This document shows, piece by piece, positions 13,301 to 25,900 of a DNA stretch of 64,000 nucleotides. Source of the stretch: Siphonodentalium dalli (taxonomy: Eukaryota; Mollusca; Scaphopoda; Gadilida; Siphonodentaliidae); NCBI GenBank assembly GCA_032622095.1, contig CP136064.1, positions 191,009,794 through 191,073,793 on the forward strand, given 5' to 3'. Position 1 is the first letter of the stretch; each line of letters begins with the position of its first letter. A program made the position numbers and the translations under genes. The notes under the pieces are model-generated. The model searched no databases and was not told where the DNA came from. It saw only the letters and a program-made list of their open reading frames with translations.

Positions 13301-16300
13301 TAAATAGAACAGAAACATGCCTACATATACATACAAATAAAATAAAATAAACATACTTACCTGTTTTCAATCGTCGAATTCCATCACGATGCGCCGTGTC
13401 GTAATCCAGTTTCTCATCTAATAACGTTATAAATTTGTCCACCCTGTTGTAAGGAATGGGTCCTGGGTCTTTACCATTGGAAAACAAATTGCGCCATAGA
13501 GGTTTACACTCTGTAATGGCTATGGCGATTATAGAACGGAGAGCTGTCAGTGTGCAGATAGTGTAATCAAATGCTGTTATGTAAATTAAGTATGAAGACT
13601 TGAAAATCTTGAAAATGGAAGGGACAGATCTATTTTTCTTCTTTTCCGTGAATTTGGGAAATGGGAATGGACAGTTTTCTTACAACTGTATGCTTTCCCT
13701 ATTCGCCCAAATGGACTGTAATCGTTCGATACCAAGTGTAGCCATCAAGTGTATAATACAAAAATATTATCAGAAAAACACAAAAACATGTGTAAAACTG
13801 AGTTTTTATTTCTTCTTTCGTGGTTTGCGAGCCACCACCGCCTCCTCAAATCAAGCCTCTCAGACATATGTGCCAATATGGAGTAGGCTTGTTAAATGTC
13901 TTCGCAGGTGTTGAAAACTTGAACCGTTTGGCTTTCTTGTGAGTCCTCCCTGGAGTTGAAGGTACATGTGGTGTCTTCTTACAAAGATAGCTGCCGTATG
14001 CAGTGGGTGCGGAAAGTTTATCGGCGCCGGATCGGTGGCTATCCCTTAGGAGATTTGAACATTTGATGCATAAAAACGGGTTGCCTGTCCAGTTTTCGGG
14101 TTGATGCGGCCACCCACACATGTCTGCAAAGCACTTTCGATTGTAATTTTCTTGTTTTTTTTTTTTACAATTTTGCTGTGAAAGTGTGTCTTTCGTAACC
14201 CTTGTTATTGGTTTTTTTTTTAGCGAACTCTGCATTGCAATTTGCACACGTAGCCATAATTCAATTGAGAACAAACAACAACAATGGTCCCTTCCATGAA
14301 AAAAAATATCAGAAACCAGTAACTATGGGTTTTTCCCGTTCTCATGCGCACAAATGTTCAGCTCCGCTAACGAAGGGCGCCACCAGATTAAGAAGGGCGC
14401 CACCAGATTCTGTCATGACCCACATTGCTTCAAAATGGACACACAGACTGTTTGCTACTAGTTTGAAGGACAAACAGCTAGATGTCAAGTGGAGAAGATG
14501 TGTGTCATTCTTGCCCACTGGTTACGGGAAATCAATGTGTTATATTTTGTCGCCATTAATTTTGAATAAGGTTGGTATGAGTTATCCAATTGGGCACCTT
14601 AGTATCTTCCGTCAATTCCGCGAAATTGGGTGGCTTTATTGTCATGGATGGGTGTATTTGTATACATGTGTTGGCTGGATGTATGATCTTGTGTGGGGTG
14701 TATGGATAATTAAGGAGTGGTTGTATGCTTATGTGTATTATAATATATGTGTAAATGGAATGGCTTATTGCCACGATTGATGAAGTTGGTATGTGTATGT
14801 ATGTGAAAACAGGGGCGTAGTGGGCATTTATGGACAATTGGGCACAATTAATATATCATCCGAGACACGAGCTGGGGGCGCCACACAGGGGGTGCTTGGC
14901 CAAAAAAATGCTCTACGAAAGTTCATGTACACTGCCACAATGATACTATGTGAACCCAATCATAATGTATACTAGGTCTATGATATATTAGTAATTCACG
15001 TTTCATCATTCAATCATGCATTGGCAATCAGTTAAATTCACGAGTAAGAAAACAACTTGTTCTCAAATGCTTTGTCTTATAATAGTTTATAAATACAATA
15101 AAGTCATTCAAAACAATTGTGGCAACAAACATCACTTATAGTACGTGTTAATTTATTCTATATTCATATCAGAATTTCAGCTTTTGGTATGGGGATGGAC
15201 ATCCCTGATATCGACATTGTTGTTCATTGGGGTGCACCTGCAACTGCTGCAGTTTCTGTTTTAGGGAATGTATGTGCGATTGGCAAACGCGTGAGCCTGT
15301 GGTGAATATTATATATGAACATATTCTTTCTTTTTTTTTGGTTGGTCATAATTATGTATAATATTGTTTTGATGTTTTTATTGGAAATATAATATACATC
15401 ACAGTATTTGATTACACTATCTTCACACTGACAACTTTCCATACTATAATCGTTATGGGTCATAGACATTACCAATTAAGTGTAAACCTCTATGACGCAA
15501 TTTGTTTCCCAATGGTAAAGACCCAGGACCCATTCCCTAAAGCAGGGTGGACTAATTTATTGCGACTGGATTACGACACGGCACATCGTGATGGAATACG
15601 ACGATTGAAAACAGGTAAGTGTGTTTATTTTATTTTATTTGTATGTATATATATATAGGCATGTTTCTGTTCCACTTCTGTATCTTTTACATCCAAGAGA
15701 TCATGCATGTTTCTGTTCTATTTATGTATCTTTTACGTCCAGGAGATCACTGTGGGTTCCATAGTATGTTCAATCAATGTGAAAAATAAGATAAGCAAAG
15801 TTATTAGATGAGAAACTGAACGCACGCCTTAGTTGACTCAGAATAGGGTACGAGTTGACTTTTTTCGGAGGGTACGAGCTGGTCAGGATACGAAATGACT
15901 TGTTCCCACGATAGTGCGTGTGGTGTGACCGGACGTTCGATCGAACACAACCATGTTTGAAATTGGCCGCCTCCTCGCCACAAAATGCTCGATAAATGTC
16001 TCTTTTTTGGAAAAGGAAGATGAAAGGTATGTCATGGTGATGCAGTAGCACATGTATTACCCGGGAAACATCGCGGTTTGGTCGTATCTTGTGTCATATT
16101 CTTCCTTTCCGGACTTGAAGAAAAAGCTCCGTTGCCAGGCATGGGGGAAATTTCGACGGGATATCATTATCATCCGATATCTTTAGTATCCCGTAGATTT
16201 TCGACTACGTGCTTATGTACAAGATGCAAAGACCTGATTCAAAATGAAGGTTTTGAAAGAGTTTGAAGTGTTAATGTGTATGTCAAGTTGTCAACTAACT

Positions 16301-19300
16301 CAACTTCTGAAACTAAATCAGTCTTAGTATTAAAAAAGTTGAACATTCTGAAAACATTTTTAATTTGTTAGTATAAACCAAATGTTAATTTGTTGAATAT
16401 TCTGAGATTTTTTTTTTAATTTGTTGGGAACAAAACAAATGTTAAATTGTTGAACATTCTGAAAAAATTTAGAATTTGTTAGAATAAACCATATGTTAAT
16501 ATGTCAATCATTCTGAAAACATTTTCAAATTTGTTACTGTAAACCAAATGTTAAAATGTTAAAGTGATAGTACTGTTATTTCTATATGAAATTATTCTCT
16601 CCCAGAATAATCGGATTGCCATGGTGGCGCGCGCACCAGCAAACCCAGGCTTTCATCGTAAATCGGTGTTTAGATATTGCAAGCATTGGTCGAAGGGTCA
16701 AGGGTCAGAAAGACCAGAATGCATCATCGATCTAAAAATAATGCTGACGGACACGCATTAATAATATAAAAATGGCGGAATGTTTAAAAAATAGATTTGG
16801 AAGCGATCCGGGGGCTGTTAATTGTTCATGCGGGAATCTATGCGCGTGGAGGAAGTCGCCACGTCTCGTTCGTTGCGGATATCGTGTCCCTGTTTGGATG
16901 CGGGGACATTTTGCAGCAGAGGCTGCAAATGTGGAACAAGCAAAATGAGCTGTCACTGAGTGTCACTGTCAGAACCAGCCCAGGAAAATGAAGATTGGCA
17001 AGAACTTGAAGAAGAAAGGGTCGATTTTGTCGGCAGAACTTGGGTTGTCAAGTAGCGAAGACGATGCCGATGGTGAAAATGTCGAAGATGTCGTCGTGAA
17101 AAAAAAAAGGTAAAAAATTGTATCACTCTTCGCTATAAAATTGAAATTGATATCCACACAAATTCCAACAGGCAATATTAAAAAAAATAATTTAGGCCTT
17201 ACTCTTGTCGTCTTGAAGTTGAAGGTCTCGTTATTCACCATTCAAATAGTACTAGCAGTATATGTAGCATGTGCAGTGTTGCTGTTAGTACTAGTAGGCC
17301 TACCAAAAATAATAATAATACTGTAATATTTTTCATGACCATGATTGTGGAAAATTTTCCCAGATTGAATCAATTACAGGCCCAAATAATAGTACTAGTA
17401 GGGGTGGATTTTTTTTTCCCACATGAGTTTCCAAAAGTTATTCTCAGATGGGCTAGTTACTATCAACGGAAAATCAAATATATAAGTTCTCTAATTGATT
17501 AACAGTATTTTATCTGCACAATACATGTAACTTTTTGTAAGTCCATAATTTTGAGGCGAAGTTGATCGGAAGTGGGCAACTATGGGAGGCCCTTTTCACA
17601 TTTATTATTTATTTGCGCTTAAGCGCAAATCATTTGCGCTTAAAAGCATAAAACAATTTGCCCTTAAGCACAAATCATTTGCACTAAAGCGCAAATATGT
17701 GTCTATCAACTTATTTGCTCTTGAAGCGCAAATCATTCAAGTTTGCGGTTAAGCGCAAATACCTAGCACTCCCTTACTTCCCTCTGATTGTGAATGATTG
17801 AGTCCATCTCATAGTAAATTATGATGGGCCCATAGTAATAGCCCCATACAGACTCGAAGTTGAAGAAAAAACATATATCCATGTCAGCATCTCTGTCCCT
17901 GGTGTCCCAGGAATTGGTGTCTCACTCCCAGAGCTCTAGTATATTTTATTAAAGGGATATCTCCTGCACAGATATATACCATTTCCATGGCCATAAAAAG
18001 GGAATTAAGGGTTACTACTATCTAACTTACCCATAAATTATTGGCATGACCTGGTGTATCAACTAGCAACACAAGAGGAGCATTTGGGCTAATTTTAACC
18101 TGTTTTAATTAGCCTGTGTACTCAACAGTCAACTGTGAGTGTGTGTTCAACAAGGATAATCCCTAATTACATATTATCAGCATCCATCTATCCAAAGAAT
18201 TTATGTCTCCTTCCCGGAACTCTAGTAATTTTTTGTATGATGTTTTTTAATGTATTATTGCACAGATTTGGGCCCTTACTATGGTCATATACTATAGCAT
18301 GCATGTGGTGTCACTGCATGAGGGCTTGCTTACCTCATATGGTTTACTTATTGACTTAAATCAGAGGAAATAACCCTATTTTCATATTATCAGCATCCTG
18401 TCAAAAAAGATTGGTGTCTCATTCCTGGAGCTTTGGTGTCTCAGTCCTCGAGCTCTGGTTCTTTTTATTGCACAAATCTATAGTATTGCCATGGTCATAT
18501 AGTTCCACCGAGGGCTTGCTTCCCTCATATAGTGTGCCTGTATACTCGAAAATTGAGGAAAATCAAAGTCGCCCCGACTAATACAGAATAACTAATATAT
18601 ACTGAAGATATTATAATGCTATCACGAGTCGCTCCAACTAAAACAGAAGGTGATACTATTGCGAGTCAGCCATTTTGATAAAGAAGTTGGGCTAGCTCCC
18701 TACCCATCCAAACCAATGAAACCAAGAGGTGATATGTCAATAGGAGTTAATGCTAAGTTATGGAGAAACCTATTTATTCACCAGGGGTGTTTAGTTACCT
18801 ATAACCATGAATTGCGCATAAGCGCAATGATTGCACTGAAGCGTAATTATTTGCGCTTAAGCGCAATTAATTGCACTTAAGCACAATTGATTATGCTCAA
18901 GTGTTAAGTGCAATTGATTGTGCTTAAGCACAATTAATTATTAAATGTGAATTTGGCCTCCCATACACTTAAGCATAAATCAAATTCCAGATCTCAAAAC
19001 TCCCCTGGGGCTGAAATGATGGGCGGGGCAGGGGGGGGGGGCTTTCATATTTATTATTTATTTGCAAATATTTGCACTTAAGCATAAATCATTTGCACTC
19101 AAGTACAAATATGCGTCTAACAATTAAATACCAAACTTGCTCTCCCTTACTTCCCTCTGATTGTGACTGATTTGAGTCAATCTCATAGTATGTTATCATG
19201 GGCCCAAAGTAGTAGCCCCACACAGACTCAATAGTTGAAGAAAATTTCTGTCCCTGGTGTCCTAATAAGTGCCTCACTCCCAGAGCTGTAGTATATTTTA

Positions 19301-19873
19301 TTAAAGGGACATCTCCTGCACAGATATATACCATTTCCATGGCCGTAAATAGGCAATTAGGGGTTACTGTGGGTTTGCTTCCCTAATATATGGTGTACTT
19401 AATTGACTTGAAATAGGGGGAAAACCCCTATTTTCATAATATCAGCATCCCTGTCCCCAAGAATTTGTGTCTCCATCCCTGAGATATAGTATTTTTATAA
19501 AAGAGACATATCCTGCACAGATCTATACCATTCCCATGGTCATAAAACATCTTGGGGTTACTGGGGGATTGTTTCCATCATATGGTGGGTCTATATAAAC
19601 TTTATTGATGTGTTTAGGCCTGTGCCATTTGAAATTAATTCATGGGGGAATCAATGTTTTGAGCTTAAGCGTAAATAAATAATAAATGTGAAAATGCTTG
19701 AGGAATGAGGGTAAATAAAATATGCTTAAGTGTTGATCAATTATACCTAAATGTAAATTAGTTATGCTTATACATAAATAATTACACTCCCATAGAGATC
19801 CCCTCAAGCTGAAATTGATGCAACCACATATATTGTCTGCATACCAGTAGAATCTTTCAATGGCAGATATTAT

Positions 19874-19910
<37 letters not shown>

Positions 19911-22900
19911 TTAGTGCAGCGGAGATGACATTAATCTATGTCTTTTTGCATATGGGACGGTGGGGTGAAAAAATTCCTTCACCACACTATTACAAAAGAA
20001 CCTTCCAGAAACGTAAAACTTAAATAAATAAACTTGTCTTGATGTCGCTAATGCATAGATCATTGTGTGAATGGAAAATGAGCGAGCAACTGACATTAAA
20101 TGTCACTATCAACGGATAGAAAGTATCTGACTATCAATGGGTAAAAAATATCTGTCATCAGTGCATCAAGCCAATCAGTGAATTATTTGCTTCTCTATCA
20201 ACTAAGATGATCTCTGGCAAGACCTAAAGTATCCACTATCCAAGTCTGATAGAGTGATGTGACTATGTTTATTTCCATCAAAACAGCTTCTGAAACAGGT
20301 TAAACTGTTATCTGAACTAAATGAGATAGATCATTCCCAGTCATATGAGTAATATCAGTACAGCTTTATTCAGTTTTGAACAATATTTAGTGAAATTTGG
20401 GAGGTGGGTGTAAACAAATTGGGAGTAAAAAACATATTGGTTTTGCAGGTTTGGTGGTGATTGGTCCCCGAAAATGCCAGATGCAAAAAAAAATTCATTC
20501 CTTCCTGCAAATTTTTGACTACCCCCATCCCCCTGCTCCACCTACAATCTTGGCATCAGCCTATACCATTATACCTGAGGTAACATAGCCGAAGAACCCA
20601 ATCATGCTTCAGGATAAGCTAATTTATTGTGCTGCATAAATCATATATGCTAAGCATAGTCAGTTAATAAATGTTAACACATCCTCCAATAAAGGGGTTT
20701 CAGTTTTTAATTTTCCAACAATTGGAAAGATATAGGTACCAGTTGAAAAAAAATTCCAGAGTATATGCAAAGTTAATGCACATTTACTGATATAAGCTAA
20801 TTATGATAAAACAATTCAATTAAGCTTTAAGCATAAATATATTGCTCTGAAGTATCATTGTATTTATGGTAAAATCATAATTCAGTTACCCTTAAGTTGG
20901 CCTTAACCACCATTGTTTTGTTTTACCTCTCTCACCTTGGATAAAATGGTATGACATAAATGGTATCAGTGTGTGGAGCCTTCCCCTATTAGTTGACTCA
21001 AAGACTGAGATACTACTATGTCAAAGGTTTCAACTTGAGCGGAATTCTGAAAGAGCACGTCTGAACTATGTGTGAGTGAATTGTGCTTCAGTCTAATTCA
21101 TGAGAATGGATTACTCTTATTAAGCGAACCATTATTTCGCTTAAGACAGCCAAGGGTATAATAAGTGACGGCATTGCCCACACTAGATACCATTTATGTC
21201 ATACCATTTTATCAGCTAATACTGGTAAATGTGAATTCGGGTCCCACATACTCTAGGAATACACACACTGCTGCACACTGTGGGTCAAATATAGACAAAT
21301 TTTGACAAAAATCAGCTCAAATAAGGTTGAAAACAGACATTTCTCTAATATCAGTCATGTGACAAATGTTCAGGTTGCTACATGTACCAAGTATTATTGT
21401 TGCAACACATGCCGAAATAAATTTATGAACTAAAAAGATCTTAAATCAGTTTGAAAATAAGCATAAGTCTAGTAGATCTGAAATGGCTGAAACCCAAACA
21501 TGGCTGATGAATCTTAAATACATGAAAATATTTAGGGTTATGTTAATTAGCCTTGATAATAGTGCAAGGTTACCTCTAAAGTGCACATAATTTATCTGAT
21601 CATTGTGCGAGTATAAACAAAAGTTTAACTTTTTTCAACATATAATGAATTTCCCTTTCAAAATATAGTCCATATATCAATGTATATGGATTTCTATGTG
21701 TTTTTTCCCTTTCAAATTTCATGTGAACTCTATTATTCTGATTTATATGCAACTGCATGGATGCACTGGAAGCCCTTGTGGCAGATATTTTTGTATCTGT
21801 ATTTCTGGCATGGGGGATGTCCTAGGCATTGATTGAACCATAATTTGTGTGAATAAATGGTTGCTATGGCTCCCTAATGTTCTCGTCTTGTGGGTAGAGT
21901 TTGAAAAATCTTCAAAAATGAGGTCCTGTCCCATCATGTATGGTCATGGAATGGTGCACTGGACCTAAATCATGAATATGTTAGATTAACACAACTGATA
22001 GTTGTTTTAAATACTACTTCCTGGTCACAAATGCTTGAAACATATGTTTTGTGCCCATGCTTTAAACCAGCAAGGACCATGACTGGTAAATATAATGTTT
22101 AATTAGGTGAATAGCTATTGGACTCACAGAGAGTGATAATTTGATGGATTTCACAAGTCGCAGTATCAGCATAATAAGTTGTGAACTTGTGAGGCAGATG
22201 TTGGGTTAAATTAGCCAAGTTATACAGTAATGCCCTAAGTAATCGACCTCTTAACCAAAGCAGAAGTATGGGTAACATTTCAGGATTTAGTCATGTGGCT
22301 TGTTGCCATTCATCAGAAAGCTCTCCCCGAGATTCACTACCTTTATACATTTCTATTTTCAGACTATATTAATGATGGAGAACGAGAGATGTGATTAACT
22401 CATCAGGACAAATCATTAGAATGTAATAATGTGAGTACCATAATGATAAGCATAAATGATTATTGTATTTTGCATGCAGATCTTTAGTAACATCAACAAT
22501 CAGCACTGACTGGTACAATGTACATGTAGCTGTATATGTAGCCATAAATCAATGACTTTTGGGATAAAAACATATTTCTATATAATCTACTTTTGTTGAT
22601 ATATTAAAGAGATTAAACTACTAACTAATACCAATATTAGTGATAATGACTTTTTTTGGTGAACAAATTTGACTTTTTTATATTAATCCCAGAGACTACA
22701 ATTATCTGCTGAAGTAAATATATATTATGTGGTATATAGACTGTTTTTACTTTTGTCACATTCTCAGGGTCAAAGTATCCTGTCAGATTATAGAATATAT
22801 TCTTCAGTCATATTTAAATTTGTGCAGTACATTGTACTATTTTTCGCTAGTGTGCATTTATTATTCACATGTGTATAGCTAAATCATGGTTAGATATTTT

Positions 22901-25900
22901 AAGTTGAATTTCTTCTAAAATATAAATATATATATTCCAGACTGAAGGAATTTTTGTCAAGATGATCTTTAATATGCACAAGTGTTTTCAGCGATAATGA
23001 AGAACTGAAATTGTCATCATATACAAAAATATTTGTAAGTTTAGAAGTCGCTCAGAATTTAAAATAGAGCGAAACATAGTACTGCACAAATTCAAATATG
23101 AGTAAGGTATACAATTGATATACAGGGGATCCTAGTAGTTCAGTCAGTATTGGGCATGAATAAGGAATCAGAATTCCTAAATCAAAAGATGTGTACTAGT
23201 ATTTAAATATCGTACATGTATATGGTACATGTATATTTATTCCAAAAATATATAGCATATTTAATTTGTAGTAGACAATTATATCATCTCAGCCATAGAG
23301 CTTTCTCTTCCAGATTCATTCCGATAACCAAGATGGACACAGTTTAAATTGAAAAGCACAGTATGACATCATTTGAACTAACATTGCTTGATCTGCATGT
23401 TAATCAGGAATGAGATTTTCTTCATGGCATTGCTGAGAAAGTGCATCGAACATAGCAATATATCTTTTTCAATATCATTGTCATTATTGTGTTACTTCAC
23501 AAAACTGCTGGTAACATTGTAAGAATGTAATGATTGTACATGTGGCAATTCGCTAAATTCAAGTGTGTTTAATGAACTGCAGTTGTGCAATTACTTGGAG
23601 TCTTGTCCTTCCAGCCATATCTACATCTCTCTCTCCATTAGAACCTATAATAGAACGATAATAATATTTTATGTTATAGAAACCAACATCACTATATAAA
23701 GGAGACTGGTGCTGCCTAACTCATGGAGTGTGTGACTCACTGGAATTGGCATCAAGTTTTGGATAGCAGATCTTGAATGTTAGTAACCAGAAAAAGTTAA
23801 TAGTTTCAGTCGAGGCCAACAAACAGTGCAAAAGACAATAACTTTCAGTTTAGTTTAATTGTTATTCTCATTAAAATTATAAAATAACAATTCTTGTAAT
23901 ATCAATCCACCAGCAATGTTATATATTAAGGTTGGCAAAATTGTAAAGTTTGATGTCTAATCTATACTGGCCCTCAGACAATTTTTTTTACAACAACAGA
24001 CATTTTATGAAACTTGTTTTGATAACATGATTATATAAGTGCAGTTATCATCAAAACATGAAAGAAACATATATGCTGTCTCATATATTCATTCCTAGAT
24101 ATTGAATCAAATAAAATACATGTGCCACTGCCAAATAAATTGTGTTCTAAACATCGTAATATTTTTGTCCCACAATATATATTTCTGGTGACGGAAATGT
24201 CTGTTGAGTGGTGCCTTTTAACTTCTTAACCAAAGCAGAATTATGGGTGACTTTTCAGGATTTAGTCGGAAATATGTCTTGTTGCCATTCATCGGAAAGC
24301 TCTCCCGAGAGCCATATTTCCGACTAAATCCTGAAAAGTTACCCATAATTCTGCTTTGGTTAAGAGGTCGAATACTGAGGGCATTACTGTATGTCTATTA
24401 TTCATTTGGAGGGAATTCAGGATACACCAACAGATAGAAAATATCCTAAGGGAACTACTTGTCACTGAGTATTTAGTAAAGAACCTTTGACAAGCTAAGA
24501 TGTAGATATAAACTACATCAGTTATAAAAAAAAAATGTTTCAAATGTCCGCTCTCAGAATTCTAATGTACATGTATGTACCTGTCAATATTCTAGTGGTG
24601 CAATCCTCAAACCATGCTGACACCCATCGGTCTCAATCATTCTTTCATTCCTTCTATTCATATTCTGTGCTTGGACTGGGCTACAAGTGCATGAACAACT
24701 GATCTGAAATATAAGAAAAGTTTATTTAATTTTTGGTTTAACATGAAACGGCATACATTTTTAAATACTTTTCTGTCAGAAAAAAATATCTATAACATCA
24801 TTGGAATATTGAATAAAGAATGTGCATCATATAAGATGACATATGACATGGTGTGAGATGTGCTGCAATTGGTTTGGAATAAAAATTCATTTTGTCCATT
24901 TTGAGTTTTTGACCATCAGCCATGATTTTGGCCGAATAACCAAAAAATGACTCGATCTCATCCATGACAAATTTCACAATGATCTGACAAAAGATGCGAC
25001 CTGTAACCCTGGCCAAAGGATTTAGTCATGCAAAGAGTAAAATCCAAGATGGCTGCCAGCGGCCATGATTTTTGGCCGACCGACCCCACTAATGTAGCTG
25101 AATGACCCCAAAATTACTCATTCCCCATCTCCATGTCAATATTAACATCCGTGACAAATTTCATGATGATCCAAACAAAGCTACGACCTGTAGGCTGTGC
25201 CAGAGAATTTAGTCATGCAAACAGTAAAATCTAAGATGGCTGCCAGTGGCCATTTCTTTGGCCGAATGACCCCAAAGTTACTCGTTCGTATCTACATGTC
25301 ATTGTTAACATCCGTGACAAATTTCATGATAATCAGAAGAACAGTACGACCTGTAGCCCGTGCTAATGGATTGAATATTGAAATCCAAGATGGTCGCTGG
25401 TGGCCATGTTTTTTTTCTTCAGAATGACCCCAAAATGAACGGTTCTGGTCTAAATGTTGATATCAACAGCTATGTCAAATTTCAAAATGATCCGACCACA
25501 AGTAGCACCTGTAGCCTGTATTGTTGACGAATCACACATGTGTGTTTGTGTGTGACTCGTCAACAATTTCCTCTAGCACGGGCTACAGGTCGTACCTTTG
25601 GTCATTATAAAATTGGATCATTATAAAATTTGCCATAGCTGTTGGTATTGACATGTAGATGGGAACGAGTCATTTTGGGGTCATTCGGCAAAAAACATGG
25701 CCACCAGCAGCCATCTTGGATTTTACTCTTTGCATGACTAAATCCTTTGGCACGGGCTACAGGTCGTAACCCTTTTATGACTGGAGCCATGCTGGTTCAG
25801 CATTAATGATCCTGTGCCAGTGCATTCTATTATATATGGAGCCTCGAATTTATAAGAGAATGCACTGGCTTACAAGGTCAAGGTAAATATTGTTAAGCCA

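Larger units (their letters stand above)
12865..16160. mobile_element. Long-inverted-repeat unit carrying RecQ-like helicase remnants
   Basis: The left arm (about 12865-13573) is the reverse complement, with scattered changes, of the right arm (about 15405-16160). Shared blocks include CCCGGGTAATACATGTG and GTTCGATCGAACGTCCGG, plus two coding-like exons in each arm pointing outward. The 1.8-kb centre is not palindromic and holds RecQ helicase pieces. No clear target duplication was found, so both a transposon with long TIRs and an inverted duplication remain possible. The unit sits inside the hAT element. Confidence 0.7.

Noticed and set aside
14556-14837. 93-codon minus-strand frame
   Set aside because: Low-complexity Ile/Tyr/His translation opposite a GTATGTGTGT-rich stretch. 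No homology.
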